A stretch of DNA of 64,000 nucleotides from Mycolicibacterium sp. YH-1 (GCF_022557175.1 NZ_CP092915.1:5766001-5830000), one strand, 5' to 3'. Shown: positions 51,710 through 61,643, numbered from the stretch's first letter. Translations and numbers: made by a program. The notes: a model not told the origin generated them from the letters alone.

Positions 51710-52534
51710 ATGGCAGGAAAGACCTGGTTCATCACCGGAGCGTCGCGGGGGTTCGGCCGCGAGTGGACCATCGCGGCCCTGGAGCGCGGCGACAGAGTGG
51801 CGGCGACGGCACGCGACACGGCGACGCTCGACGACGTGGCGGCCAAGTACGGTGACGCGCTGCTGCCGATCAAGTTGGACGTCACAGACCGCGAGGCGGA
51901 CTTCGCCGCCGTCAAGCAGGCACACGAGCACTTCGGGCGGCTCGACGTCGTCGTGAACAACGCCGGGTACGGGCAGTTCGGCTTCATCGAGGAACTGTCG
52001 GAGGCCGACGCCCGGGATCAGATCGAGACGAATGTGTTCGGCGCGCTGTGGGTGACCCAGGCGGCGCTGCCCTTCCTTCGCGAGCAGCGCAGCGGCCACA
52101 TCATCCAGGTGTCGTCGATCGGCGGCATCACAGCCTTCCAGAACGTCGGCATCTATCACGCGTCGAAGTGGGCGCTGGAGGGCTTCTCGCAGTCGCTGGC
52201 GCAGGAGGTCGCATCGTTTGGCATCCACGTCACGCTTATCGAGCCCGGTGGCTTCTCCACGGACTGGGCCGGGTCCTCAGCCCGGCGCGCGACCCCGCTG
52301 CCCGCCTACGCCGAGGCGCACGCCGAGGCCGACCGCATCCGCGGCCAGCGCTCCGCAGATCCCGGTGACCCGAACGCATCGGCAGCGGCGATCCTGAAGG
52401 TCGTCGACGCCGAGAAGCCGCCGCTGCGGGTGTTCTTCGGCTCGTTGCCCTTCTCGCTGGCCAAGGCCGACTACGAGAGCCGGCTGGCGAACTGGGAGCA
52501 GTGGCAGCCCGTCGCCGAGTTGGCTCAGGGCTGA
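51710..52534 (+). CDS. Short-chain dehydrogenase/reductase
   Basis: A 274-residue classical [11 protein letters not shown] (9-16) binds NAD(P), NNAG is near residue 84, the catalytic serine lies in VSSIGG and the YHASK motif near 150 supplies Tyr and Lys. The C-terminal region has a PSDP-like [19 protein letters not shown] segment typical of oxidoreductases that act on small carbonyls. Substrate unknown. It is inserted between menG and mgtA relative to M. tuberculosis, and is followed immediately by a perfect hairpin. Confidence 0.85.
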   Translation: MAGKTWFITGASRGFGREWTIAALERGDRVAATARDTATLDDVAAKYGDALLPIKLDVTDREADFAAVKQAHEHFGRLDVVVNNAGYGQFGFIEELSEADARDQIETNVFGALWVTQAALPFLREQRSGHIIQVSSIGGITAFQNVGIYHASKWALEGFSQSLAQEVASFGIHVTLIEPGGFSTDWAGSSARRATPLPAYAEAHAEADRIRGQRSADPGDPNASAAAILKVVDAEKPPLRVFFGSLPFSLAKADYESRLANWEQWQPVAELAQG

Positions 52535-52587
52535 GCGATTTCGGCGCGTTTAGGAGCGGTGAGCGCTCCTAAACGCGCCGAAATCGC
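52535..52587. terminator. 24-bp perfect inverted repeat between convergent SDR and mgtA
   Basis: Arms 52535-52558 and 52564-52587 are exact inverted copies around a GTGAG loop. It starts one base after the SDR stop and ends 5 bp before the mgtA stop, so it can terminate both. The outer part GCGATTTCGGCGCG recurs in a related hairpin at 57501-57553. Confidence 0.85.
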
Positions 52588-52592
52588 AGGGG

Positions 52593-53720
52593 TTAGGCGG
52601 CCTTGGCGCTGCGCGTGCCCAGCACTGCGTCGTAATGATCGACCAACTGCGCGCAGACCGCGGGCCAGGTTCGGCTCAGCACGCTGCGGCGTGCGGCGAC
52701 CGAGTAGCGGGGTCGCTCGGCGAGCAGGTGTGCGACGGCGGAGGGAAGCCTGGCCTCGAAGTCGTCAACCTCGAGCAGCAGGCCGGTGTGCATCGGGGAC
52801 ACCAGATCCCGGGGCCCACCCGCGTTGGGCGCTACCACCGGCAGCCCCGAGGCCATCGCCTCCTGCACGGCCTGGCAGAACGTCTCGTGCTCACCGGGAT
52901 GGACGAACACGTCCATGCTCGCGTAGCCGGCGGCCAGCTCGGCGCCGTACAGTGCGCCGGTGAAAACCGCTGAGGGCATGAGGGTTTGGAGCCTGGTCCG
53001 GTCGACGCCGTCGCCGATGATCACGACCTGAAGGTCGTCGCGGCCAGCCAGTGCCGCGAGCCGCTCGACGTGCTTCTCCGGTGCGAGCCTTCCGACGAAC
53101 CCGACGATGGGCTTACCCGCTGGCGACCACGCCGATCGCAACGCATCATCGCGCGCCGATGGGACGAAACCCGTGATGTCGACGCCGCGTCCCCAGTGAT
53201 GTACGCGCGGCACGCGGTGCGCGACCAGGTTCTGCATCGCCGAGGTCGACGGGGCCAGCGTGCGGTCGGCCATCGCGTGCAGGTGACGCGTCCACGCCCA
53301 CGCGGCGCGCGATGCCACACCGACTCCGTAGCTCTCGGCGAACCCGGCGATGTCGGTCTGGAACACCGCCACGGTCGGCACACCCAGGTGGCGGGCCGCG
53401 TGCAGGCCGCCGTAGCCGAGCAGTGCGGGCGAGGCCAGGTGCACGACGTCGGGGGCGAACCCGCGCAGCACGCCGACCATCCGCGGGCGCGGCACCCCCA
53501 ACGGCAGCGATGTCACCTTCGGGAACATCCGCGAGGGCACCCGGTGGATGCGGACACCGTCGTGCACGCGGTCGGCGGGGGCTTGATTCCTCGGGGTGTC
53601 CGGGGCGATGACGAGAACCTCGTGGCCGGTTCTGCGGAGATGCTCGATCACCCGAAGCACCGAGTTGGTGACGCCGTTGACATTCGGGAGGAAGCTCTCT
53701 GTGACGATCGCAACGCGCAC
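52593..53720 (-). CDS. mgtA: GDP-mannose-dependent alpha-mannosyltransferase MgtA
   Basis: A 375-residue GT-B glycosyltransferase (GT4). The start [19 protein letters not shown], the middle [15 protein letters not shown] and the catalytic EX7E region [23 protein letters not shown] are clear. It corresponds to Rv0557, studied as MgtA (also called PimB), which mannosylates a glycolipid precursor of lipomannan-like molecules at the membrane. Position between menG and the Rv0556-like gene is conserved. Confidence 0.88.
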   Translation of the reverse strand: MRVAIVTESFLPNVNGVTNSVLRVIEHLRRTGHEVLVIAPDTPRNQAPADRVHDGVRIHRVPSRMFPKVTSLPLGVPRPRMVGVLRGFAPDVVHLASPALLGYGGLHAARHLGVPTVAVFQTDIAGFAESYGVGVASRAAWAWTRHLHAMADRTLAPSTSAMQNLVAHRVPRVHHWGRGVDITGFVPSARDDALRSAWSPAGKPIVGFVGRLAPEKHVERLAALAGRDDLQVVIIGDGVDRTRLQTLMPSAVFTGALYGAELAAGYASMDVFVHPGEHETFCQAVQEAMASGLPVVAPNAGGPRDLVSPMHTGLLLEVDDFEARLPSAVAHLLAERPRYSVAARRSVLSRTWPAVCAQLVDHYDAVLGTRSAKAA

Positions 53721-53825
53721 ACCAGGAGCGTGTCAGCGGCGCCTGTCCACGAGGTTGCGTGCAGGCATACGCGACGCGAAAACGTGACGATCACCGGTAG
53801 GCTGACGTCCTCGGAAGGGGGCCTC

Positions 53826-54518
53826 ATGCGGCGATGGCGCAGCGCACTGGTCGCGGTGGCCCTGGTGGCACTGACATCGACGGCGGCGGGGTGCACCAAG
53901 GCCGTCACCGGGGCCGCACAGCCCGATCCGGCCACGGCGGCCGTCGAGATCACCGAGGACGGCTACGGCATCCGGGCGGGCTTCGACGATGCGCCCGTCG
54001 AGATCGAGATCTTCACCGAGCCGCAGTGCACCCACTGCGCGGACCTGCAGGCCGATTTCGGCGACCAGATCGCGTATTACATCGCCGTGGGGCAGCTGGC
54101 CGTCACCTATCGGCCGGTGACGTTCCTGGACAGCGAGGCCGACGGGCACTCGGCGCGGGTGTCCAATGCGCTGTTCGTCGCCGCCTCACCGAGTCCTGAC
54201 GGCGATACTCCGACCGGGCCGGCGTTCCAGCGGTTCGTCGAGGAGCTCTGGGCCGCACAGGATCCCGGCGGCTCGGGACCAGCCGATGACGAGATGGCCG
54301 ATATGGCAAGGGCGGCGGGCATTCCCGACTATCAGGCCGGCGAGATCGCGTCGGGCGATCTGACCTTCGACACCGCCGCCATGTCGGACACCAACCTGAT
54401 CTATCTACTCGACATCGATCCACTCGAAAGCGGCACGCCCACGGTCTACGATCTGACGAACGATGAGAAAGTCGATGTCTACGACAACGACTGGCTCTCA
54501 ACGCTGATGGCCTCCTGA
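53826..54518 (+). CDS. DsbA/thioredoxin-like lipoprotein
   Basis: A 230-residue lipoprotein. The signal sequence MRRWRSALVAVALVALTSTA ends in a lipobox with C23. The mature protein has a thioredoxin-like domain with the redox pair C68-T-H-C71 (EPQCTHC). The DSBA-type insertion domain runs over about 90-190. Similar mycobacterial proteins act in extracytoplasmic disulphide chemistry. The GGAAGGGGG site precedes the ATG. Its last 40 bases overlap, tail to tail, the end of the convergent DUF3592 gene. Inserted relative to M. tuberculosis order. Confidence 0.8.
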   Translation: MRRWRSALVAVALVALTSTAAGCTKAVTGAAQPDPATAAVEITEDGYGIRAGFDDAPVEIEIFTEPQCTHCADLQADFGDQIAYYIAVGQLAVTYRPVTFLDSEADGHSARVSNALFVAASPSPDGDTPTGPAFQRFVEELWAAQDPGGSGPADDEMADMARAAGIPDYQAGEIASGDLTFDTAAMSDTNLIYLLDIDPLESGTPTVYDLTNDEKVDVYDNDWLSTLMAS

Positions 54519-55018
54519 GCTGCCACCCTTCGCCCCAGGAACGCCAGCACCGCCAGCAGGAGGCCGGCGATCAACCATCCCAGCACCGCTATCGACCCGG
54601 CGGGAATCAACGCCAGCGCCGCGTTTCGGTCCCGGACCCGGACCACATCGGGGTCGTTCTTGTCGTACTCGACGTAAATCCGCATGCCCGTGTCCAATTC
54701 GGACGGGTAGAGGACGCCGAGTTCCGGCCGGTAGGTGACCCGGTCCGGTGTGACGAACTCGATTGTCGAACGTCGCGGGCCCGCGTCGAGAACCTCGGCC
54801 GCGGCCACACCCATATTGCGTTCGATCTGCTGGTCGTTGCGCCACGCTCCGGCGACGAGCAGCACCGACATCAGGGTCACCAGGCAGGCGACGAGGACCA
54901 CACCAAGGCGCGTCCAGCGCAGGATGCGTTGCCTGCGTGTCTCGTTCGGCTCGCCGTACAGGTGCGGGAAGAGAACCCCCCAGAAGGCGTTGGCACGCCG
55001 GATGATCGACGCGATCAC
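54479..55018 (-). CDS. DUF3592-type membrane protein (Rv0556-like)
   Basis: A 179-residue membrane protein with hydrophobic segments at about 38-58 and 145-168 flanking an extracytoplasmic domain that contains [18 protein letters not shown] and [15 protein letters not shown]. That pattern is typical of DUF3592 proteins. Function unknown. It starts at GTG 55018, overlapping the menD stop by 4 bp (GTGA), and so is co-translated with menD. The same gene follows menD in M. tuberculosis (Rv0556). Confidence 0.8.
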   Translation of the reverse strand: MIASIIRRANAFWGVLFPHLYGEPNETRRQRILRWTRLGVVLVACLVTLMSVLLVAGAWRNDQQIERNMGVAAAEVLDAGPRRSTIEFVTPDRVTYRPELGVLYPSELDTGMRIYVEYDKNDPDVVRVRDRNAALALIPAGSIAVLGWLIAGLLLAVLAFLGRRVAAQEAISVESQSLS

Positions 55019-56664
55019 GAGGCATCCCTCAGCGCCGCGCGGATCGACGCGTGCAACGCCCGCAGCGATGAACGGTCGGCCTTCACCTCCAACACGCGCA
55101 TGCCCTCGAACGGCTCCGCCAGGACGTCGGCGAGGTTCTCGGCCTCCACCTGCGCGCAGTCGATGTGATATGCCCGGCACAGTGCGGCGATGTCGACATC
55201 GTGCGGCGTGCCGAAGATCCGGGCCGACACGTCGGAGAATCGCGGGTCGCCCTGCTCGAGCAGTTCGAAGATGCCGCCGCCGTTGTCGTTGGACACCACG
55301 ATGGTCAGGCTCTTGGGCCGCGGTTCGGTGGGTCCGATCAACAGCCCGGAGCTGTCGTGCACGAACGTCAGGTCGCCGATCAGCGCGACGGTGCGGCCAC
55401 CGGTGCGGTCGTGCGCCAGCGCGGCGCCGATCGCCGTTGACACCGTGCCGTCGATACCCGCGACGCCGCGGTTGGAGCGCACCCTGATACCGGGCCGGTT
55501 CAGGCCGACCAGGGCCGCATCGCGCACCGGATTGGATGCGCCGAGCACCAGCTGGTCACCGTCGAGCAGACCGCTCACGACCCCCGCGGCCACGTGCAGC
55601 CCGGTCGTCAGCGGATGCGCGGCGAGCTGGGCGCGCACCGTCTCGACGGCGGTCTTGTTGGCGGCGCGGCACCGGCTCAGCCAGTCCGGATCCGATGTGC
55701 CGTGTAGTACCGCACGCGTGCCTGTGGCCTGCGAGTTGCCCGACACATCGGGCCAGCGCGGGCCCGTCGTCAGCGCGTACACCGGCACCGCAGGGTCGGC
55801 CAGCAGCGCCGAGACGCCGCGGTGCAGCGTCGGCCGGCCCAGCATGATTACCTGGCGCGGGGTCACCGATGCCAGGGCCAGCGGGTGCAGCGGATTGGCC
55901 GGTGGTGGCGCGGTGGGCTCGGCAACCGTCGGCAGGTGCGTGAGGTTGGGGTGCGCACCGGCGCCGTGCCCCGCGATCACCACGGTGTCGGCCGTGACGT
56001 CGATGTCCAGCGGCTGGTCGAACGTGACGGGCGGGGTGAAGGTCCACGGCATGCCTTCGGGTCGGCCCGGTGGGGTGTCGTCGTCCCCCGGCGCGTCGAC
56101 GTCGGGCACCAGCGGCTCGCGCAGCGGGATGTCGAAATGCACAGGACCGGCATTGGCGCTACGAGATCCCTTGGCGGCCACCAGAACCCGGCACGTCGCC
56201 GAACGCCACTGGCCGTTGATCGCGTCGATCCGGTCGGGTGCGTGCTCAGCCAGGCCGAGGCTGATGGTGGCGCGCACCTGGCTGCCGAAGTAGCCGAGCT
56301 GTTCCATCGTCTGGTTGGCCCCGGTGCCCAGCAGTTCATACGGCCGATTGGCGCTCAGCACGATCAACGGCACCCGGGCGTAGTTGGCCTCGATCACCGC
56401 GGGTCCGAGGTTGGCCACCGCGGTGCCCGACGTCATGGCCACGCACACCGGCGCCCCGGCCGCGACGGCCAGGCCCACGGCCAGGAAGCCCGCCGTGCGC
56501 TCGTCGATGCGCACGTGCAGCCGCAGCCGTCCCTGCCGGTCGGCGGCCTCCAGCGCGAAGGCCAGGGGCGCGTTGCGGGAACCGGGGCAGAGCACCACAT
56601 CGTGGACGCCGCCGCGGATGAGTTCGTCGACGACGACGCGTGCCTGAGTCGTCGACGGGTTCAT
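55015..56664 (-). CDS. menD: 2-succinyl-5-enolpyruvyl-6-hydroxy-3-cyclohexene-1-carboxylate synthase
   Basis: A 549-residue thiamine-diphosphate enzyme. The Glu that activates the cofactor is in [17 protein letters not shown] (about residue 54). [16 protein letters not shown] and the C-terminal magnesium/ThDP motif [12 protein letters not shown] followed by NDNGGGIFE are MenD-specific. It joins isochorismate and 2-oxoglutarate in menaquinone synthesis. The ATG at 56664 has AAGGA just upstream. Equivalent to Rv0555. Confidence 0.95.
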   Translation of the reverse strand: MNPSTTQARVVVDELIRGGVHDVVLCPGSRNAPLAFALEAADRQGRLRLHVRIDERTAGFLAVGLAVAAGAPVCVAMTSGTAVANLGPAVIEANYARVPLIVLSANRPYELLGTGANQTMEQLGYFGSQVRATISLGLAEHAPDRIDAINGQWRSATCRVLVAAKGSRSANAGPVHFDIPLREPLVPDVDAPGDDDTPPGRPEGMPWTFTPPVTFDQPLDIDVTADTVVIAGHGAGAHPNLTHLPTVAEPTAPPPANPLHPLALASVTPRQVIMLGRPTLHRGVSALLADPAVPVYALTTGPRWPDVSGNSQATGTRAVLHGTSDPDWLSRCRAANKTAVETVRAQLAAHPLTTGLHVAAGVVSGLLDGDQLVLGASNPVRDAALVGLNRPGIRVRSNRGVAGIDGTVSTAIGAALAHDRTGGRTVALIGDLTFVHDSSGLLIGPTEPRPKSLTIVVSNDNGGGIFELLEQGDPRFSDVSARIFGTPHDVDIAALCRAYHIDCAQVEAENLADVLAEPFEGMRVLEVKADRSSLRALHASIRAALRDAS

Positions 56665-56698
56665 CGGTCCTTCACTACTACAGCCTGTCACACGCGAA

Positions 56699-57481
56699 CT
56701 AGACGCCAGCGGCGAAGAACTCCAGCGCCGCAGCGTTGACGGCGTCGGGGCGCTCGATGAAGCCGAGGTGACCCGTATCGGGAATGCGCAGGTAGCGGCC
56801 GTTCGGCATGGCGTCGGCGACCTCGCGGCCCAGATGCGGTGGAAGCATCATGTCGTCGGCGAAGCCGATCACCAGCGCAGGCGCCGCAATGCCGCGGTAG
56901 GCGGGTAGCCGATTGCCCTCGGGCGCGACGTCGATCTGGGCCAGCACGCCCGGCGTCAGCTTGTTGGGCCACATGGTGAACATGTCGATCCAGTCGCGCA
57001 CGGCCGCGTCGTCATTCAGCGTCTTGGGCGAGAAGTTCTCCAGCAGCCGGTTCTTCGCGTCGTAGGCGGGCGGCAGCTCGATACCCGCCGCGATCAGATC
57101 GCGTTCCGCGCTGCGGCAGAACTCGCGGGTGCGGTCCTCACGTCCCCGGGTGGCCATGAGCACCGCCGATGACACCAGCTCAGGGCGGGCCAGCATCAGT
57201 TCCTGGGCGATGAACGACCCCATCGACACCGACATGATCCGCACCGGGCCGAGGTCGAGCTTCTCGATGAGCGCGGCGGTGTCGGCGACCATCTGTTCCG
57301 TCGTGAAACCCGTCGCGTTCTCGGTGGCGCCGATACCGCGATTGTCGAACGTGACGACGCGGTAGCCGGCCTTCTGGAACGCCGGGACCTGGTGCAGGTG
57401 CCAGGTGCGGCCCGCGCCCCCACGGCCGGCGATGAACAGGACGGGCTCACCGGAGCCGCGGTCTTCGTAGGCCAGGTTCAC
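56699..57481 (-). CDS. bpoC: Alpha/beta hydrolase (BpoC-like)
   Basis: A 260-residue alpha/beta hydrolase. Nucleophile S86 is in SVSMGS, the acid is probably in [10 protein letters not shown], and the histidine is in [10 protein letters not shown]. It corresponds to Rv0554 (BpoC), annotated as a cofactor-free haloperoxidase-like hydrolase; its natural substrate is not known. Its place directly upstream of menD suggests a MenH-like role (removal of pyruvate in menaquinone synthesis), but that is inference. GTG start at 57481. Confidence 0.85.
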   Translation of the reverse strand: MNLAYEDRGSGEPVLFIAGRGGAGRTWHLHQVPAFQKAGYRVVTFDNRGIGATENATGFTTEQMVADTAALIEKLDLGPVRIMSVSMGSFIAQELMLARPELVSSAVLMATRGREDRTREFCRSAERDLIAAGIELPPAYDAKNRLLENFSPKTLNDDAAVRDWIDMFTMWPNKLTPGVLAQIDVAPEGNRLPAYRGIAAPALVIGFADDMMLPPHLGREVADAMPNGRYLRIPDTGHLGFIERPDAVNAAALEFFAAGV

Positions 57482-57500
57482 GCGGCCGACCCTACCGAGT

Positions 57501-57553
57501 GCGAGTTCGGCGCGCTAAGGCGCGGTGGGCGATGCTCAGCGCGCCGAAGTCGC
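57501..57553 (-). terminator. Imperfect hairpin spanning the DJ-1/PfpI stop codon
   Basis: GCGAGTTCGGCGCGCT (57501-57516) and AGCGCGCCGAAGTCGC (57538-57553) pair at 15 of 16 positions. The right arm lies inside the last codons of the DJ-1/PfpI gene. The core TTCGGCGCG is shared with the hairpin at 52535-52587. Confidence 0.65.
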
Positions 57554-58273
57554 GCTCTTGCGGGTGCCGCGTCCGCGGGCAACCTCGATCGCCCGGTCCC
57601 ACAGCAGCCGCACCGGCGCGGTGAGCTGACCCGCCTTGACCATGTCCACCGTGAGGAAGGCCGCCGCCGTCGCCTTGGTCGCCGCCGATGCCTTGGACAT
57701 GTGGCCCGAGTCGAACGGCGGTTGCGGGTCGTACTCGATCGCGAGCTGGATGGCCCTGGCCCTGGCCTCCCCGCCGATCTGGCCTGCCAGCCACATCGCC
57801 ATGTCCAGGCCCGCGGACACCCCTGCGGCCGTCACGAGCTTGCCCTCGTCCACGATGCGCTCGTCGCCGACCGGGGTGACGCCGAACGCCTTGAGCATCG
57901 GCAGGGTCCCCCAGTGCGATGTGGCGCGCTTACCCTTCAGCAGACCGGCGGCCGCGAGAATCAGCGATCCCGAGCACACCGAGGTGGTCCACGTTGACGT
58001 CGCGTCGGCCCGGCGCACCCAGTCGAGCACCCTCTCGTCGCGCGCGTGCTCCATGGTCGACGGTCCCCCGGGCACCAGAATGACATCGGGCGACGGGGTT
58101 TCGTCGAACGAGTGCGTGGCGCCGACGATCAGCGCGCCGGAGTCGGCGGTGACGGGACCGGGCTCGTGCCACACGAATCGAACCTCGGTGTCGGGCAGGT
58201 TGCGCAGCACCTCATACGGTCCGATGAAGTCCAGCGCGGTGAAACCGGGATAGAGAACTATGGCGAGCTGCAT
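57536..58273 (-). CDS. DJ-1/PfpI family protein (isonitrile hydratase-like)
   Basis: A 245-residue DJ-1/PfpI-superfamily protein. The nucleophile-elbow cysteine is in TSVCSGSLILAAAGLL (about residue 101). VLYPGFTALDFIGPYEVL at the start matches the isonitrile hydratase (InhA) and GlxA-sensor branch. It could hydrate small nitriles or isonitriles, or act in aldehyde stress. It is adjacent (14-bp gap) to an AraC-type regulator whose sensor has the same fold, suggesting a regulator-enzyme pair for the same type of ligand. Confidence 0.8.
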   Translation of the reverse strand: MQLAIVLYPGFTALDFIGPYEVLRNLPDTEVRFVWHEPGPVTADSGALIVGATHSFDETPSPDVILVPGGPSTMEHARDERVLDWVRRADATSTWTTSVCSGSLILAAAGLLKGKRATSHWGTLPMLKAFGVTPVGDERIVDEGKLVTAAGVSAGLDMAMWLAGQIGGEARARAIQLAIEYDPQPPFDSGHMSKASAATKATAAAFLTVDMVKAGQLTAPVRLLWDRAIEVARGRGTRKSATSAR

Positions 58274-58287
58274 TGCTACTCCTCTGT

Positions 58288-59256
58288 TCAGGTGAAGGAT
58301 CTGCGGTACTGGTCGGGCGAGATGCCCATCCGGCGAACGAAATTGCGTCGCATGGTCTCGGCGGTGCCGAACCCGCAGCGCGCGGCGATCACGGTGACGG
58401 TGTCGTCGGTCTCCTCGAGCTGACGTCTCGCCGCCTCGGTGCGGACCCGTTCGACGTAGGCACCAGGCGCCTCGCCGACCTCGCCGGTGAACACGCGGGT
58501 GAAGTGGCGCGGGCTCATCGCCGCGCGGCGCGCCAGATCTGGGACACCGTGCGCGCCACCGGGTTCGGACTCGATGGCCTCCTGGACGGCGCGGATGGGC
58601 TCGCGTTTGGCGCGCGGCATCCACACCGGTGCGGCGAACTGCGTCTGCCCACCCGGCCTGCGCAGGTAGAGCACCATCCAGCGGGCCACGGTCTGCGCCA
58701 CCTCGGTGCCGTGATCGGCCTCGACCAGCGCCAGCGACAGGTCGATACCCGCCGTGACCCCTGCCGCGGTCCAGACGGTCTCCGAGCTCCGCACGAAGAT
58801 GGGCTCGGGATCGACGTTGACGGCGGGGAACTCGTTGGCCAGTTGCGCCGCGAACGCCCAGTGGGTGGTGGCCGTGCAGCCGTCGAGCAGGCCCGCCTGC
58901 GCGGCGAGCAGCGCCCCGTTGCAGACGCTGACGACGCGGCGGGCGGTCTTGGCGACCGCCTGGATCCAGGCGATGACCTCGGGGTCGCGGCGTGCGGCGT
59001 CGGTGCCGAACCCGCCAGGGAGCACGACGGTGTCGATGCCGCGCCGCGGATCCGGCAGCAGGTGGGTGACGAGTTCCAGGCCCGTGCCGGTGCTGACGGG
59101 ACCACCGCGCAGCGATACGACGCGCACGTCGTAGCCGTCGTCGAGTTCGCCGTGAGACAGCAGGATGCCCGTCGCCGCGTTGAGCACGTCGAATGGACCC
59201 ACGAGGTCCAGGGCCTGAACGCCGTGAAAGCCGAGGATCACCACCGAGCGCTTCAC
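58288..59256 (-). CDS. GlxA-family AraC-type regulator with DJ-1/PfpI sensor domain
   Basis: A 322-residue regulator. Residues 1-180 are a DJ-1/PfpI-like domain (VVILGFHGVQALDLVGPFDVL, VVSVCNGALLAAQAGLL). Residues about 215-320 are two AraC helix-turn-helix units (MSPRHFTRVFTGEVGEAPG and AARCGFGTAETMRRNFVRRMG). Known relatives control carnitine, glycine betaine or arginine catabolism. It starts at GTG 59256 and is co-directional with the neighbouring PfpI enzyme gene, which it probably regulates. Confidence 0.87.
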   Translation of the reverse strand: MKRSVVILGFHGVQALDLVGPFDVLNAATGILLSHGELDDGYDVRVVSLRGGPVSTGTGLELVTHLLPDPRRGIDTVVLPGGFGTDAARRDPEVIAWIQAVAKTARRVVSVCNGALLAAQAGLLDGCTATTHWAFAAQLANEFPAVNVDPEPIFVRSSETVWTAAGVTAGIDLSLALVEADHGTEVAQTVARWMVLYLRRPGGQTQFAAPVWMPRAKREPIRAVQEAIESEPGGAHGVPDLARRAAMSPRHFTRVFTGEVGEAPGAYVERVRTEAARRQLEETDDTVTVIAARCGFGTAETMRRNFVRRMGISPDQYRRSFT

Positions 59257-59317
59257 GTGTTCAGTGTCGGCTCCCGTGGCGATGGCGTCTATGCCATGCA
59301 CCCCACAGATCAGGACA

Positions 59318-60550
59318 TCACGGGTTGTGCGCGGCGCCGAGCAGCGTGATGCGCAGCAGCTGGCGCACCACCGCCTGGGACTGCTCGGTGTACTCGTAGC
59401 CCATGAGTCGGCCCAGGTCGACCACGAGGGCAAACGCGGCGTGCACGGCGAACCGGGCCTCGGCCGGGGTGATCTCGGGCACCGCCTCGCACACCTGCCT
59501 GCCCCAGGCCTCCGTCGTCGCGCGCTGGATGTTGTGCAACGCCGCCTGCTCCTCGGCGGGCACGTTCATCCGCTCCGCGTAGTACACGTAGGCGATCTCC
59601 GGATCCGCGAACGACCGACGGACATACGTGTCGACCAGGCGGCTGACGGCGTCGACGGGGCCGTCGGACTCGGCCAGGATCGTCGAGACATCACCTGACA
59701 CCCGGTCGGCGGCCCGCCGATACGCCGCGGCCAGGATCGCGCTCTTACCTGTGAAGAACCGGTACAGGCTGGTGGTGGGCATACCCGCGGCGGCCGCGAT
59801 GTCATCCATCCCGGTGTCCCGATAGCCGCGCTCGTGGAACAGCAGCATCGCCGCCGCCAGGATGCGCTCGTACTCCCCTGCCGCCGGGTGCACCACGGCC
59901 CGGGTGGCCGCACGATCCCGCGGCGCGGCCTCACCCGGCAGATCGATGTCTCGGATGTCACGGGCGATCCGGGTCAGCGTGGCGTGAATCTCGTTGGTGG
60001 ACAATTGAGCCCGGTGGTCGGTGATGCTGCCGATAACGCTGAGCACGGCCGATGACAACGTCCAACGCTGCCGAGAACTGAGCTTCGGCCGCAGCAGCGA
60101 CAGCGGGCGTTGCAGTCTGCGGTTGACGAGCTTGATCTGCGCGTTGAGGACTTCCTGGTCATCGTCGGAGAGGTAGCGGCCCTCCCACCGGTACAGGCCA
60201 CCGCTCGTCCGGTTGCGCAGCGTTGTGTCGATGAGTTCGGTGACGATGCGGTCCCACAGCTGCTCCGGGTCGGCACCGGGCTCACCCTCGGACACGTCGT
60301 CGACGAATGCGGTGCACTCCACCAGTTGCTGGCCCAGACCCAGCACCGCGACCCGGAACAGGTCGTACTTGCGGGAGTAGTGCCGATACAGCGATGCCGC
60401 CGTGACGCCGACGCGGCCGGCGATGTCCTCCATGCTCACACCGTGATAGCCCAGTTCGCTGAACGCCTCGGCGGACGCCCTGGCGATCTGCTCCTTGCGA
60501 TCCTTGGGTCGCCTGCGCCGCTCCGCGCCCACCTCTGGCGTTGCTGGCAT
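59318..60550 (-). CDS. Double TetR-family regulator (two TetR units in one chain)
   Basis: A 410-residue protein with two complete TetR-type DNA-binding regions. The first is at about 20-65 (IARASAEAFSELGYHGVSM then VTAASLYRHYSRKYDL). The second is at about 225-275 (ILAAAMLLFHERGYRDTGM then MPTTSLYRFFTGKSAI). Each is followed by a helical ligand-type domain. This intramolecular duplication would let a monomer act like a dimer. It lies between menC and the GlxA-type regulator, an insertion relative to M. tuberculosis. Targets unknown. Confidence 0.85.
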   Translation of the reverse strand: MPATPEVGAERRRRPKDRKEQIARASAEAFSELGYHGVSMEDIAGRVGVTAASLYRHYSRKYDLFRVAVLGLGQQLVECTAFVDDVSEGEPGADPEQLWDRIVTELIDTTLRNRTSGGLYRWEGRYLSDDDQEVLNAQIKLVNRRLQRPLSLLRPKLSSRQRWTLSSAVLSVIGSITDHRAQLSTNEIHATLTRIARDIRDIDLPGEAAPRDRAATRAVVHPAAGEYERILAAAMLLFHERGYRDTGMDDIAAAAGMPTTSLYRFFTGKSAILAAAYRRAADRVSGDVSTILAESDGPVDAVSRLVDTYVRRSFADPEIAYVYYAERMNVPAEEQAALHNIQRATTEAWGRQVCEAVPEITPAEARFAVHAAFALVVDLGRLMGYEYTEQSQAVVRQLLRITLLGAAHNP

Positions 60551-60584
60551 GCCGTCAGACTAGGTCAGCGACGCCGTGCTCTGC

Positions 60585-61544
60585 TCAGCGTGCCAGCGGT
60601 AAACACTCGGCGATGCGGTCGATCCACCACTGCCGCCGATCGGGCGTTGCGGCAAGCGCGTGAAGACGGGCGGGGTCGGGCACCGTCGGGCCGACGGGCA
60701 GATGACCGTCCACGCCGACGAGCGGTTCGGCGACGTCCTCGGTGAACAGTCCGCCGGTACCCAACCCGCACGCATACGGCAGGTCAGGGAGGCAGGCCGC
60801 GGCCAGCAGTCCACGCGACATACCCACCGCGGAGTCCAGCGCGCTGGAGACCACGATCGGAATGTCGATCTGGGCGGCGATGTCCAGCAGTGGCCGCACG
60901 CCGCCCAGCGGCGCCACCTTGACCACCGCGACGTCGGCGGCCCTGGCCCGCACGACCCGCAGCGGGTCCTGCGCCTTGCGGATGCTCTCGTCGGCGGCGA
61001 CCGGCACGTCGATGAGCTCTCGCAGTTCGGCCAGCTCCGCCACCGAGGCGCAGGGTTGTTCGAGGTACTCCAGCGGGCCATCAGCGGTCAGCGCGGCCGC
61101 GGCGGCGACGGCCTGTCGCACCGTCCACCCGCCGTTGGCGTCGACCCGCACGGTCGGAATCAACGCGCGCACCGCGCTGACCCGCGCGACATCATCGGCC
61201 AGCGTCTGCCCCGGCTCGGCCACCTTGACCTTCGCGGTGCGGGCGCCGGGAAACCGGGCCAGCACCTCGGGGACACGGGCCGCGTCGACGGCGGGCACCG
61301 TCGCGTTGATGGGGATGCGGTCGCGCAGCGGGGTCGGGGGTTGGGTGTGGGCCGCCTCGATCGCCGAGGCCAGCCAGTGCGCCGCCTCGTGCGGACCGTA
61401 CTCGAGGAACGCACCGAACTCGCCCCAGCCGCAGGGCCCCTCGATCAGCGCGACCTCGCGAACCTCGATACCGCGGAACCGCACTCGCATGGGCAGCGCG
61501 ACGACGTGCAGACCGTCGAGGACGTCATCGATGCTGGGCTGCAC
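60585..61544 (-). CDS. menC: o-Succinylbenzoate synthase
   Basis: A 319-residue enolase-superfamily enzyme. The catalytic lysine pair region is TAKVKVAEPG (about residue 108), metal ligands follow in VRVDANGGW, EYLEQP and VAADES, and the second lysine is in AVVKVAPLGG. It dehydrates SHCHC to o-succinylbenzoate in menaquinone synthesis. It is equivalent to Rv0553, here separated from bpoC by three regulatory or stress-related genes. Confidence 0.93.
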   Translation of the reverse strand: MQPSIDDVLDGLHVVALPMRVRFRGIEVREVALIEGPCGWGEFGAFLEYGPHEAAHWLASAIEAAHTQPPTPLRDRIPINATVPAVDAARVPEVLARFPGARTAKVKVAEPGQTLADDVARVSAVRALIPTVRVDANGGWTVRQAVAAAAALTADGPLEYLEQPCASVAELAELRELIDVPVAADESIRKAQDPLRVVRARAADVAVVKVAPLGGVRPLLDIAAQIDIPIVVSSALDSAVGMSRGLLAAACLPDLPYACGLGTGGLFTEDVAEPLVGVDGHLPVGPTVPDPARLHALAATPDRRQWWIDRIAECLPLAR

Positions 61545-61587
61545 GCCTCCATACTGCCCCGTCGTGGGGGGTGATCACGGCACTGGT

Positions 61588-61619
61588 GCAGAACTCGCGA
61601 GATTCGCGTCGAGTTCTGC
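61588..61619 (-). terminator. Hairpin between the tartrate dehydrogenase-like gene and menC
   Basis: GCAGAACTCG (61588-61597) and CGAGTTCTGC (61610-61619), 10 perfect base pairs with a 12-nt loop that can pair further internally. It starts 24 bp past the stop of the minus-strand dehydrogenase gene. Confidence 0.7.
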
Positions 61620-61643
61620 AGGAGAGTTGCGCCTCGACACAAT

